Origin: VAZQ01 sp963841705
Lineage (GTDB): Bacteria; Pseudomonadota; Alphaproteobacteria; Rhizobiales; Xanthobacteraceae
Length of the DNA: 64,000 bases
Assembly: GCA_963841705.1 (NCBI GenBank)
Contig: CAWJDY010000026.1
Coordinates: forward strand, 1-64,000
Direction: 5' to 3'
Both the position numbers and the translations under genes were made by a program. Under the pieces are notes generated by a model. The model had not been told where the DNA came from. It searched no databases and saw only the letters and a program-made list of their open reading frames with translations. Below, in pieces: positions 22,650-31,338 of this stretch (positions are counted from its first letter, which is position 1; every line of letters begins with the position of its first letter).

Positions 22650-23852
22650 TCATTCAGCTGCCCGCACCGCGGATCGCGTTTGGGCTTTGAGCAGATCGCG
22701 CGCGATCACGACCTTCTGCACTTCGGTCGCGCCTTCATAGATCCGCAAGGCCCGAATCTCCCGATAGAGCTTCTCCACCGCGACGCCCTTGGTGACGCCA
22801 AGCCCGCCATGGATCTGCACCGCCCGGTCGATCACCCGCTGAGCAGCTTCAGTGGCAAACATTTTCGCCATGGCCGCTTCCCGGGTCACGCGCGCGGCTC
22901 CCTGGTCCTTGGTCCAGGCCGCGCGGTAGACGAGGAGCGCCGACGCATCAACCTCGCTTGCACTCTCCGCGATCGCGGCTTGGGTCATCTGCAGCTCCCC
23001 CATTGGCGCGCCGAACAGCTTGCGCCTTCTGGCGTGCTGGATGCTCTCCTGCAGCGCGCGCCGGGCAAAGCCGAGCGCCGCAGCGCCGACGGTCGCGCGA
23101 AAGATATCGAGCGTCGCCATGGCAACCTTGAAGCCCTCGCCGTCGTGCCCGAGCCGGTGGGCAAGCGGTACGCGCACCGCGTCGAAACGCAGAGTGGCAA
23201 GCGGATGCGGCGCCATCACCTCGATGCGCTCGGCCACCTCCAGGCCGGGCGTATCTGCATCGACCACGAACGCCGAGAGGCCCTTCGCCCCTGGAGCTTC
23301 CCCGGTGCGAACAAAAACAACGTAATGATCGGCGATCCCTCCATTGGAGATCCACGTCTTGATCCCGCTGATGCGGACGTGCGACGGCCCATCCGAGGTT
23401 GCCGTCGTGGCGATAGCGGCTACATCGGAGCCTGCCTCGGGCTCGGACAGCGCGAATGCCGCAATGGCTTTGCCGTCGCGCACCGGCGGCAGATAGCGCT
23501 CCTTGAGGGCAGTCGAGCCGAAAAGCGAGATGGCGCCGGTGCCCAGGCCCTGCATCGCGAAGGCGAAATCCGCCAGGCCGTCGCGGGCGGCGAGGATTTC
23601 CCGCGCCAGACAAAGGGTGCGAACGTCGAGGCGGGAGTGCAGGCCCCCGTGCTCGGCGCCGACCACGGCCTTGAGGAAGCCTGCCTGGCCCAGCGCCTTG
23701 ACCCGTAGCCGGCAAGCCGCATCAACCTCATCGCTGCGCTCGCCATGGGGCAAACCGGGCAAGGTGGCATCGGCCCAGCGGGCGAGCGCCGCTGCAAAGG
23801 CGCGATGGTGCTCGCCGAAGAATGGCCAAGTGAGGGTTTCCTCGATTGTCAT
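22650..23852 (-). CDS. Acyl-CoA dehydrogenase
   Basis: A 400-residue FAD acyl-CoA dehydrogenase. AIAAFALSEPEAGSDVAAIA and IKTWISNGGIADHYVVF are the FAD-contact signatures. FGAPMGELQMTQAAIAESAS and VQIHGGLGVTKGVAVEKLYR, ending YEGATEVQKVVIARDLL, complete the family. It probably acts in the beta-oxidation-like steps after ring reduction or opening. The start at 23852 (TIEETLTWPFF) gives the usual length; longer in-frame starts lie inside marR. The marR stop is two bases upstream. Confidence 0.93.
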   Translation of the reverse strand: MTIEETLTWPFFGEHHRAFAAALARWADATLPGLPHGERSDEVDAACRLRVKALGQAGFLKAVVGAEHGGLHSRLDVRTLCLAREILAARDGLADFAFAMQGLGTGAISLFGSTALKERYLPPVRDGKAIAAFALSEPEAGSDVAAIATTATSDGPSHVRISGIKTWISNGGIADHYVVFVRTGEAPGAKGLSAFVVDADTPGLEVAERIEVMAPHPLATLRFDAVRVPLAHRLGHDGEGFKVAMATLDIFRATVGAAALGFARRALQESIQHARRRKLFGAPMGELQMTQAAIAESASEVDASALLVYRAAWTKDQGAARVTREAAMAKMFATEAAQRVIDRAVQIHGGLGVTKGVAVEKLYREIRALRIYEGATEVQKVVIARDLLKAQTRSAVRAAE

Positions 23853-23854
23853 GC

Positions 23855-24361
23855 TCAGCGTGCTCGTGCAATGGCTTTGCGCGCGGAAGCCTTGGTCTTG
23901 GCCAGGAGGCGCAGGAGGCTCTCGATCTCGGGCTGGGAAAGCTCGGCGAACATCTCGCCGATCCAGTCGGCGTTCTCGCGCGCCATGGCGCGAAAGAAAC
24001 GTCGACCTTCCTGGGTCAAACGGACGATCTGCGCACGCCGATCGGTGCGGGACGGTTGCCGGTCGATCAAGCCCTGCTCGACCAACCGATCGACGAGACC
24101 TGTGACGTTGCCGTTCGATACCATCATGCGTTGTGACAACTCGCCGAGCGTCATGCCTTTCGGGGTACGGTCGAGCTGCGCCATCAAATCGAAGCGCGGC
24201 AGCGTGACGTTGAACCTCTCGCGCAGCCGGCGGCGGACCTCGCTCTCGATCACCTCCTTGCAGGCGAACAGGCGCAGCCACAGGCGCAGTTCGTCGCGGT
24301 GATCATGGGGGCGCTCCGCGACCTTGGTCTCGGCGTCGAGAGGAACGAGCGGCTGTTCCAT
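23855..24361 (-). CDS. MarR-family transcriptional regulator
   Basis: A 168-residue winged-helix regulator. LPRFDLMAQLDRTPKGMTLG leads to the recognition helix VSNGNVTGLVDRLVEQGLID and the wing RQPSRTDRRAQIVRLTQEGR. MarR proteins in such clusters are usually repressors released by the aryl-CoA intermediate. It lies inside the minus operon, eight bases after the SDR stop, so it likely controls its own operon and the divergent one through the 25129-25435 region. Confidence 0.92.
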   Translation of the reverse strand: MEQPLVPLDAETKVAERPHDHRDELRLWLRLFACKEVIESEVRRRLRERFNVTLPRFDLMAQLDRTPKGMTLGELSQRMMVSNGNVTGLVDRLVEQGLIDRQPSRTDRRAQIVRLTQEGRRFFRAMARENADWIGEMFAELSQPEIESLLRLLAKTKASARKAIARAR

Positions 24362-24369
24362 GCTGTGAC

Positions 24370-25128
24370 TCAGATTTCGCCGCCGGCAATGGGGATCGCC
24401 GTGCCGGTCACGGCGCCCGCCTCGGGGGTGCAGAGGTAGAGCACGGCCGCCGCAACTTCCTGCGGCTCAATGAGACGATGAATCGGCGCATCCTTCACGT
24501 ATTCCCGCAATACCTCGGCTTGCGGTCGGCCGGTCTTGGCCGCGACCCGCGCGATGCTTTCGCGCGCAAGCGCAGTGTCGGTATAGCCGGGACAGACCGC
24601 GTTCACCGTGACACCGCGGGTCGCGGTCTCCATCGCCAGCGCCCGCGTGAGGCCGACAAGCGCATGCTTCGCCGCGCAGTAGGCGGTGACGTAAGGATAA
24701 CCTTTGAGCCCTGCGGTGGAAGCGATGTTCACGATCCGACCGAAGCCGCCTGCCAGCATGCCCGGCAGCACTGTTTGTGTCGCATGAACAGCGGCCATCA
24801 CGTGGACGTTCCACATGGCCCCGAAGACGGCGGGATCGGCCTTGGCGAAGGGCCCGCTTTCTACCGAGCCGGCATTGTTGACCAGGATGGCAATTGGCCC
24901 CCTCGCCTCCGCGGCAGCGCTCATCTGCCGCTTGAGCTCGCCGGGATCGGTCACGTCGGCAACGGCACATCCTGCCGCGTCACCCGCCGCGACCGCTTCC
25001 CGCAACGGCGCTTCGCTGCGGCCGATCACGGTCACGCTGGCACCCGCCCGCGCAAGCGCGGCAGCAATAGCCCGGCCGATGCCGCGTCCTCCGCCTGTCA
25101 CCACAGCATGCTTGCCGTCGAGGTTCAT
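24370..25128 (-). CDS. Short-chain dehydrogenase/reductase
   Basis: A 252-residue SDR with the NAD(P) site VVTGGGRGIGRAIAAALARA, NNAGSVESG, catalytic IASTAG Ser and YCAAK Tyr-Lys, and PGYTDTALAR. It could oxidise or reduce an alicyclic hydroxyacyl-CoA in the pathway. It is the first gene of the minus operon. ATG 25128 is chosen because the Rossmann strand follows within eight residues; an upstream ATG at 25167 adds a non-family leader. Confidence 0.92.
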   Translation of the reverse strand: MNLDGKHAVVTGGGRGIGRAIAAALARAGASVTVIGRSEAPLREAVAAGDAAGCAVADVTDPGELKRQMSAAAEARGPIAILVNNAGSVESGPFAKADPAVFGAMWNVHVMAAVHATQTVLPGMLAGGFGRIVNIASTAGLKGYPYVTAYCAAKHALVGLTRALAMETATRGVTVNAVCPGYTDTALARESIARVAAKTGRPQAEVLREYVKDAPIHRLIEPQEVAAAVLYLCTPEAGAVTGTAIPIAGGEI

Positions 25129-25170
25129 ACCGGTTCCCTCGCCGGCGGCCCCGGGCAACCGGCACACGTT

Positions 25171-25199
25171 ACTTTATGTCTAAAATTTTCATGCTTCAA
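25171..25199 (-). promoter_or_regulatory. Candidate sigma-70 promoter for the minus operon
   Basis: Reading the minus strand, TTGAAG (25199-25194) is followed after 17 bases by TAAAGT (25176-25171). Each hexamer matches four of six consensus bases. It overlaps the AAAATTTT palindrome, a plausible site for repression by MarR. The SDR start is 43 bp downstream. Confidence 0.4.
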
Positions 25200-25268
25200 C
25201 CTTGCCCGCGAGATATTTCAAGCCTAAAATAAATGCTGCACCGCGCGATCGATGCGCCCATATCCGGC

Positions 25269-25383
25269 GTCATCGCCCGCGTAGGCGGGTGATCCAGTAA
25301 TCCACGCCGGGCGGGATGGGGCCAGTGCCGGCCTCGATCCCACGCAAAGCGATTACTGGATGGCCCGGCTTTCCCGGGCATGA
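25269..25383. repeat. Diverged repeat related to family F
   Basis: GTCATCGCCCGCGTAGGCGG, then GATCCAGTAATCCACGCCGG and ATTACTGGATGGCCCGGCTT, ending GGGCATGACC, keep the family-F plan of outer GTCAT/ATGAC and inner CCAGTAAT/ATTACTGG pairs. It is the last repeat of this kind in the window. Confidence 0.65.
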
Positions 25384-25435
25384 CCAAGGGACGAGTTGTG
25401 CACCCCAAATCGAGGCGAGCTGCGGAAGGTAGCCA

Positions 25436-27781
25436 ATGAAAATTCACATCGTCGGTGGCGGTCCAGGCGGGCTGTATTTCGCCAGCCTGATGAAGAAAGC
25501 ATGGCCGCAGACCCAGATCACCGTCTTCGAGCGCAACCGGCCGGAAGATACGTTCGGGTTCGGAGTGGTATTCTCGGACGAGACGCTGGATACCTTCGAG
25601 ACCTACGACCGGGAGAGCTACCGCGCCATTATCGGCCACTTCGCCTACTGGGACGACATCGAGATCCATTTTCGCGACACCGTTCACCGCATCGGCGGCA
25701 ACGGGTTTTGCGGCTGCTCGCGGGCGACGCTTTTGAAGATTCTGGGCCGCCGGGCGCGCTCGCTCGGGGTCGATGTCAAGTACCAGACCGAAGTTTCACC
25801 CGAGGATGCAGCAATTCTCGATGCCGATCTCGTGGTGGCGGCGGACGGCATCAATTCTCGGTTTCGCGAAACCTTTGCCGATCAGTTCCAGCCGAGCATC
25901 GATTTGCGGCCGAACTTCTTCTCCTGGATGGGATCGACCCGGCCGTTCGCCGCTTTCACGTTCTTCTTCCGCGAGACCGAGTACGGCATTTTCATCGCCC
26001 ACTGCTATCAATATGAGCCGCAATGCTCGACCTGGATCATCGAGACGGACCCGCAGACCTTCGCGCGCGCCGGCCTCAATCCGCTCGATGAAGCGGCTTC
26101 GGCGCGTTTTGTTGAAAAGCTGTTCGCGCCGGAGCTCAAAGGGCATCGGATCATCACCAATCGTTCAATCTGGCGCAACTTTCCGACCATTCGCTGCGAG
26201 CGCTGGGTTGCCGGCAACGTGGTCTTGATCGGAGACGCCAAGGCGACCGCGCATTTTTCCATCGGCTCCGGCACCAAGCTCGCGATGGAAGACGGCATTG
26301 CACTGTTCGAGGCATTCCGTTCGACCGGCGGAAAAGATGCGGGCGCAGCGCTTGCCCATTTCGAGGCGCAGCGGCGCGAGGAGGTCGAGAAGACGCAGCA
26401 TTCCGCCGACGTGTCCCTCGTCTGGTTCGAGCATGTGAACCGATTCTGGAACATGGATCCGACCCGCTTCGCCTTCGGTTTGATGACCCGCTCGAAGGCG
26501 ATTACCTATGAGAACCTTGCGCTGCGCGCGCCTGCATTCGTCAAGCAGGCCGACCGGGTGGTCGCGCGCGATGTGCGATCCCAGGGGTTCTCCGTCGACA
26601 TCGATCGCCCCGTCGCGCCGATGTTTCAGCCGTTGCGGCTGCGCGGCATGACGCTGCAAAATCGCGTCGTCGTCTCGCCAATGTGCCAGTATTCCGCGCG
26701 GGATGGGCTGCCCACCGATTGGCACCTCGTCCATTACGGCTCGCGCGCCGTGGGCGGGGCCGGCCTCATGTTCACCGAGATGACCGACGTTTCCGCGCAG
26801 GCACGGATCTCGCCGGGTTGTGCGGGCATGTACTGCGATGCCCACGAGGCCGCCTGGAAACGGATCGTCGATTTCGTGCATGCCCAGTCGCGAACCAGGT
26901 TCTGCATGCAGCTCGGCCATGCCGGCCGCAAGGGCGCGACCAAGCTGATGTGGGAGGGTATCGACGAGCCGCTGGAAGAGGGCGCTTGGCCAATCATCTC
27001 GGCCTCGCCGCTTCCGTATTTTCCGCACAGTGCGATCCCGCGTGAAATGACGCGCGCCGACATGGATGCCGTCATCGCGGACTTCGTTGCCGCGGCTCAA
27101 CGCGCCGATCGCGCCGGATTCGACATGTTGGAGATGCATGCGGCCCATGGATACCTGCTGGCGAGCTTCATTTCACCGCTGACGAACCGGCGGACTGACG
27201 AATATGGCGGCACGCTCGAAAACCGCCTGCGTTTTCCCCTCGAAGTCTTCCGCGCCATGCGCGCGGCATGGCCGGATGAGAAACCGATGTCGGTGCGCGT
27301 CTCCGCGACGGACTGGGCGCGAGGCGGGCTCACCGGCGATGACGCGGTCGAGGTCGCGCGCTCGTTTGCGCAGGCCGGGTGCGATCTCATCGATGTGTCG
27401 ACCGGCCAGACGGTCGCCGACGCACAACCCGTTTTCGGCCGCATGTATCAGACGCCGTTTTCCGACCAGATCAGGAATGAGGCGGGGCTTGCCACCATGT
27501 GTGTGGGCGCGATCACGACGGCAGACCAGGTCAATACCATCCTGGCCGCGGGCCGCGCCGATCTCGTGGCGCTGGCCCGACCGCACCTGGTCGATCCCTA
27601 TTTCACCATGAAAGCAGCCGGCTGGTATGACGCGCCGGCGATCCATTGTCCGCCGCAATATCTCGCCGGAAAGGAGCAGCTGTTTCGCAATGCCGCGCGC
27701 GAGCGCGAGGAATGGCTGGAGCTGCGGCGCAAGGCCAAGCCCAAGGGCCACCACACGGTCTGGCGCGAGGCCGCGGAGTAA
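25436..27781 (+). CDS. 2-aminobenzoyl-CoA monooxygenase/reductase (salicylyl-CoA 5-hydroxylase family)
   Basis: A 781-residue two-domain flavoprotein. Residues 1 to about 380 are a class A FAD monooxygenase: IVGGGPGGLYFASLMKKAWP, FGFGVVFSDETL and GDAKATAHFSIGSGTKLAME. Residues about 395-770 are an old-yellow-enzyme domain: PLRLRGMTLQNRVVVSPMCQ, HAAHGYLLASFISPLTNRR and DEYGGTLENRLRFPLEV. This fusion is the hallmark of the Azoarcus 2-aminobenzoyl-CoA monooxygenase/reductase, which hydroxylates and then reduces the ring. The family also includes salicylyl-CoA 5-hydroxylases, so the substrate could carry OH or NH2. GGAAGG precedes the start. The next gene begins 21 bp downstream. Confidence 0.93.
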   Translation: MKIHIVGGGPGGLYFASLMKKAWPQTQITVFERNRPEDTFGFGVVFSDETLDTFETYDRESYRAIIGHFAYWDDIEIHFRDTVHRIGGNGFCGCSRATLLKILGRRARSLGVDVKYQTEVSPEDAAILDADLVVAADGINSRFRETFADQFQPSIDLRPNFFSWMGSTRPFAAFTFFFRETEYGIFIAHCYQYEPQCSTWIIETDPQTFARAGLNPLDEAASARFVEKLFAPELKGHRIITNRSIWRNFPTIRCERWVAGNVVLIGDAKATAHFSIGSGTKLAMEDGIALFEAFRSTGGKDAGAALAHFEAQRREEVEKTQHSADVSLVWFEHVNRFWNMDPTRFAFGLMTRSKAITYENLALRAPAFVKQADRVVARDVRSQGFSVDIDRPVAPMFQPLRLRGMTLQNRVVVSPMCQYSARDGLPTDWHLVHYGSRAVGGAGLMFTEMTDVSAQARISPGCAGMYCDAHEAAWKRIVDFVHAQSRTRFCMQLGHAGRKGATKLMWEGIDEPLEEGAWPIISASPLPYFPHSAIPREMTRADMDAVIADFVAAAQRADRAGFDMLEMHAAHGYLLASFISPLTNRRTDEYGGTLENRLRFPLEVFRAMRAAWPDEKPMSVRVSATDWARGGLTGDDAVEVARSFAQAGCDLIDVSTGQTVADAQPVFGRMYQTPFSDQIRNEAGLATMCVGAITTADQVNTILAAGRADLVALARPHLVDPYFTMKAAGWYDAPAIHCPPQYLAGKEQLFRNAAREREEWLELRRKAKPKGHHTVWREAAE

Positions 27782-27802
27782 CGAACTTCGGAGAAGGTGC
27801 CT

Positions 27803-28864
27803 ATGCATGAAGCCTTGAATCACGCCAAGCTCGCCATGCTCTTCCGCAAGGAATTCGAGCTGTGCAATGTGCGCAAGGGCGAGACCATCGTGCTGTTGAG
27901 CGATCTCGGCGCCCGGCGCGACTACGTTTCGGCCGCATTCGCCGCGGCAGAGGACCTGGGCGCCGATGCTTACGAGATGTGCGTCAACGCAATGCCATCA
28001 TGGATCAAGGTCGGCGTCGCCACCGTCGGGCGCTGCAAGGGCACGCTGGAGGCGATCAAGGCTGCCGACATGCTGGTCTGCCTGCACATTCCGCTGTTCA
28101 CCCGATGGCTGAAGGAGGCGCGTGACGCCGGCACCCGGGTGCTCATGGTCATCGACGCTCCGGACGAGCTCGAAAGCTTGATGGCGCCGCCTGGTCTCAA
28201 AGAGGCGGTGGTCCACGCCGGCGCGCGGCTTGAGCGAGCCAGGACCATGCACATCACGCGGCCCGGGGGCACCGATCTCACGGTCAAGCTCGGCGAATAT
28301 CCCACCATGATTCAGTATGGCTTCGCCGAATCGCCCGGCCGCTTCGATCACTGGGGCGCCGGGCACGTGCATACGTTTCCGAACGAGGGCTCCGCCAATG
28401 GGACTGTGACGTTCGAGCCCGGCGACATCGTCGTCCTTCCCTATTGCAGATACGTGCAAGACGAGGTCCGGCTCGATATCAGGGATGGCTTCATCCGCAG
28501 CATCGAAGGCGGGCTAGATGCCAAGCTGATGAGCGACTGGCTGGAAGGCAACAAGGCCAGGCCCGACGATATGGACGGACACGCGATCTCGCACCTGGGC
28601 TGGGGGCTCAATCCGCAAGGCCGCTGGGACGCGATCGCGCTCAACGGGCCGGACCCGATGCGCCACCATGCCGGCGCGCGCTGCTTTGCCGGCAACTTCC
28701 TGTTCTCCACCGGGCCGAACTCCCAGGGTGGCGGCAAGCGCACCACCAAGGGCCACTATGATGTCCCGATGCGGGACTGCACGGTGGCTCTCGACAATGA
28801 TGTCATCATCGAGCGGGGAAGGCTCACGGACGAGAAGATGCAGGTTGCGTTCGTGCAGCGCTGA
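27803..28864 (+). CDS. NicX-like Fe(II) ring-cleavage dioxygenase (M29-like fold)
   Basis: A 353-residue protein similar to 2,5-dihydroxypyridine 5,6-dioxygenase NicX and to M29 aminopeptidases. The C-terminal half carries HAISHLGWGLNPQGRW (His264) and KGHYDVPMRDCTVAL (His318 and Asp320). These agree with the Fe(II) ligands I recall for NicX (His265, His318, Asp320). NicX opens the pyridine ring in nicotinate breakdown. Here no nicotinate genes lie nearby, so the natural substrate is unknown, perhaps an aminated or hydroxylated aromatic. ATG 27803 has GGAGAAGG five bases upstream; GTG 27797 is an alternative. It is the second gene of the plus operon. Confidence 0.8.
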   Translation: MHEALNHAKLAMLFRKEFELCNVRKGETIVLLSDLGARRDYVSAAFAAAEDLGADAYEMCVNAMPSWIKVGVATVGRCKGTLEAIKAADMLVCLHIPLFTRWLKEARDAGTRVLMVIDAPDELESLMAPPGLKEAVVHAGARLERARTMHITRPGGTDLTVKLGEYPTMIQYGFAESPGRFDHWGAGHVHTFPNEGSANGTVTFEPGDIVVLPYCRYVQDEVRLDIRDGFIRSIEGGLDAKLMSDWLEGNKARPDDMDGHAISHLGWGLNPQGRWDAIALNGPDPMRHHAGARCFAGNFLFSTGPNSQGGGKRTTKGHYDVPMRDCTVALDNDVIIERGRLTDEKMQVAFVQR

Positions 28865-28887
28865 CCTGGACCGGGGTATAATCCACA

Positions 28888-30381
28888 GTGACTCTCGGCG
28901 GAAATAATGGGCGTCGCGGCCTTCCCGTCCTGCGCGCCGATGCAATCTGCAAGCGGTTCGATGCCACGGTCGCCCTGGATGGGGTCGATTTCGACATCCG
29001 GCCCGGCGAGATTCACGCCATCGTCGGGGAGAACGGCGCCGGCAAATCCACGCTCATTCGCATTCTCGGGGGCGTGCACCGTCCCGACAGCGGGCGGATC
29101 TTCGTGTCAGGCAAGCCCTGCACATTCGCCGGTCCGCACGAGGCGATCGCAGCGGGGATCGTGTCGATCCCCCAGGAGCTGCGCCTTGTTCCGGCGTTGT
29201 CGGTTGCCGAAAATATCGCGCTCGGCGACTTGCCGGTTCGCCGGCTAGGTCCGATTGCGGTGGTGAACCGTACGCGCATGCGCGAGCAGGCTCGCTCGGC
29301 GCTGGAGCAGCTCGATTTCCATACTGACGTTCGTCGATCCGCAGCTTCGCTCGGCTTTGCCGAGCGTCAGCTCGTGGCAATCGCCAAGGGCCTGTCCCGG
29401 GAATGCCGGGTCTTTATCCTCGATGAGCCAACCGCGCCGTTGGAGAGACGGGAGGTGGAGCGCTTGTTTTCGGTGCTCCGCCGCATGAAGGAGCTCGGCA
29501 CGGCAATCGTCTTCATCTCGCATGAATTGGAGGAGGTGGTCGTAATCGCCGATCGGTGCACGGTGCTGCGCGATGGTCGCGTCGCGGCGATCAGCCGGCG
29601 GGGTGCTTTCTCCGTCACCGACCTGGTTGGCGCCATGATCGGGCGATTGGTGGACAAGACCGAGGCTGTGGCGGCTGTGAGCGGCGAGGTGCTTCTCGCC
29701 GCGCGCCCCGACCGCATCGCCGCGCTCGAGCTACGGGCGGGCGAGGTCATCGGTTTAGCGGGCCTCCTCGGCAGCGGTGCCGATAAAATTCTGCACCGCA
29801 TTTTTGGCATCGAAGAACCGATCGAGGTGGAGACGCGGAGCGGAGCTCGATATTTCAAGAACCCCCAGGACGCGGTCGGAGCAGGGATCGGGATGGTGCC
29901 GGGCGAACGCAGGCTGGGACTGGTGATGAACCAATCCGTCCGCGACAATATCCTCCTTCCGAATCTCGATGTCCTGTCGCGGGTCGGCTGGCTGGACCGC
30001 AAGGCCGGTGATCGCATGGTCATGGCAGTCATGGAGCTGATCGATATTCGACCGCGCGCGCCGAACCTCAAGGTCAACGCTCTGTCCGGTGGCAATCAGC
30101 AGAAGGTCATCCTGGCCAAATGGCTGGCCCGCGAGATTATCGTGCTGCTGCTGGAAGAGCCGACGCAAGGAATCGATGTGGCCGCCAAGGCACAAATCCA
30201 TGCCTTGATCCGAAATTTTGCCGGCCGTGGCGGTGCCGCGCTGGTCAATTCCAGCGATCTCGGCGAGCTCGCACGCTTGTGCGATGCTGTCCTTCCGGTT
30301 CGTCGCGACCGCATCGCGGGCAGGCTCGATCGCGCCGAAGGCTTGGACGAGCATAAGCTGCGCGCCGCGATCGGCGGATAG
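28888..30381 (+). CDS. Ribose-type ABC importer, ATP-binding subunit
   Basis: A 497-residue protein with two ABC domains, as in RbsA, XylG and MglA. Domain 1 has Walker A GENGAGKST, Walker B VFILDEPTAPLERRE and switch His in FISHELEE. Domain 2 lacks a canonical Walker A (GLAGLLGSGADKI, normal for this family) but has LSGGNQQKVILAKWLAR and EEPTQGIDV. It powers uptake through the adjacent permease. The start is a GTG. Sugar-type importers are less usual for aromatic substrates, so the ligand cannot be read from the family. Confidence 0.92.
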   Translation: MTLGGNNGRRGLPVLRADAICKRFDATVALDGVDFDIRPGEIHAIVGENGAGKSTLIRILGGVHRPDSGRIFVSGKPCTFAGPHEAIAAGIVSIPQELRLVPALSVAENIALGDLPVRRLGPIAVVNRTRMREQARSALEQLDFHTDVRRSAASLGFAERQLVAIAKGLSRECRVFILDEPTAPLERREVERLFSVLRRMKELGTAIVFISHELEEVVVIADRCTVLRDGRVAAISRRGAFSVTDLVGAMIGRLVDKTEAVAAVSGEVLLAARPDRIAALELRAGEVIGLAGLLGSGADKILHRIFGIEEPIEVETRSGARYFKNPQDAVGAGIGMVPGERRLGLVMNQSVRDNILLPNLDVLSRVGWLDRKAGDRMVMAVMELIDIRPRAPNLKVNALSGGNQQKVILAKWLAREIIVLLLEEPTQGIDVAAKAQIHALIRNFAGRGGAALVNSSDLGELARLCDAVLPVRRDRIAGRLDRAEGLDEHKLRAAIGG

Positions 30382-30387
30382 AACGGC

Positions 30388-31323
30388 ATGACCCATCGCT
30401 CGAGGCTTGCGGGACAGATACCGCTCCTCTCGCTGATCGTCTTGTGTGCGGTCACGGCCCTGTTGACCGACCGTTTTCTGTCGCCGCTCAACCTCACCAA
30501 TATTCTGGTGCAGTCATCGATCATGGCCGTGATCGCCATGGGCATGACATTCGTGATCGTCGGCGGCGGATTCGATCTCTCCGTCGGCTCCACGGCGGCG
30601 CTCGCCGGCTGCATTGCAGCCATGGTGATGCTGCAAGCCGGCATCGCAGCCGGCGTGCTTGCCGGGATCATCGCCGGAGCGTTGGTCGGTCTTGCCAATG
30701 GCCTGATTATCGCGTTCCTCAATGTCAATCCTTTCATCACGACGCTCGGCACCATGGTGCTTGTGCGCGGCATCGTGTTCTTGATCACCGGAGGTGCGCC
30801 GGTGAGCGGCGAGACGGGGTTGGCGAGCAAGTTCATCGCATTCGGCTCCGACCGCTTTTTTGGTATTCATTATCTGGTGTGGGTGCCGATCCTGCTTCTC
30901 GCAACGCTCTCGTTCGTGCTGCAGGCGACGCCCTACGGGCGGCGCGTCTACGCCACTGGCGGTGGGCGGGAAGCAGCTTATCTTTCCGGCGTTCCGGTAC
31001 GCCGAGTCATCGCCTCGACATACGTCTGGTGCGGCGCCTTGGCGGGAATAGCCGGCGTGATGCTGGCCGCGCGCTTGCAATCGGGCCAGCCCACGGCGGG
31101 TGAATTCTACGAGCTTACTGCGATCGCGGCTGTCGTGCTCGGGGGCGCTTCGCTGCATGGGGGCGAAGGCACGCTGTATAAGAGCGTCATCGGGGTGTTC
31201 ATCATGATCGTGCTCGGCAACGCGCTGAACCTGCTCAACGTCGATTCGTATTGGCAGCGGGTGGCGGTGGGAGCGGTCATCATTGCGGCGGCGGCCGCCG
31301 AGAGGCTACGCTCGCAGCACTGA
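30388..31323 (+). CDS. Ribose-type ABC importer, permease
   Basis: A 311-residue RbsC-family membrane protein with eight or more hydrophobic segments. The family signatures MAVIAMGMTFVIVGGGFDLS, NVNPFITTLGTMVLVRGIVF and TPYGRRVYATGG are present, with a late VVLGGASLHGGEGT loop. It probably works as a homodimer, since only one permease gene is present. It starts six bases after the ATPase stop. Confidence 0.93.
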   Translation: MTHRSRLAGQIPLLSLIVLCAVTALLTDRFLSPLNLTNILVQSSIMAVIAMGMTFVIVGGGFDLSVGSTAALAGCIAAMVMLQAGIAAGVLAGIIAGALVGLANGLIIAFLNVNPFITTLGTMVLVRGIVFLITGGAPVSGETGLASKFIAFGSDRFFGIHYLVWVPILLLATLSFVLQATPYGRRVYATGGGREAAYLSGVPVRRVIASTYVWCGALAGIAGVMLAARLQSGQPTAGEFYELTAIAAVVLGGASLHGGEGTLYKSVIGVFIMIVLGNALNLLNVDSYWQRVAVGAVIIAAAAAERLRSQH

Positions 31324-31338
31324 AGAGGAGTAGTTCGC

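Larger units (their letters stand above)
25129..25435. promoter_or_regulatory. Divergent promoter region of the two catabolic operons
   Basis: 307 bases separate the SDR and monooxygenase starts. The left 110 bases are AT-rich, unlike the surroundings, and contain an AAAATTTT palindrome (25182-25189) and near-repeats CTAAAAT (25180-25186 and 25224-25230). These could be the MarR operator. Repeat F4 fills 25269-25383 on the plus-operon side. Confidence 0.6.

Noticed and set aside
20979..23708. A 909-codon open frame on the plus strand
   Set aside because: It runs antisense to the CoA ligase and acyl-CoA dehydrogenase genes, both of which show full family motifs. The translation has no recognisable domain and reflects the GC-rich codon pattern of the opposite strand.
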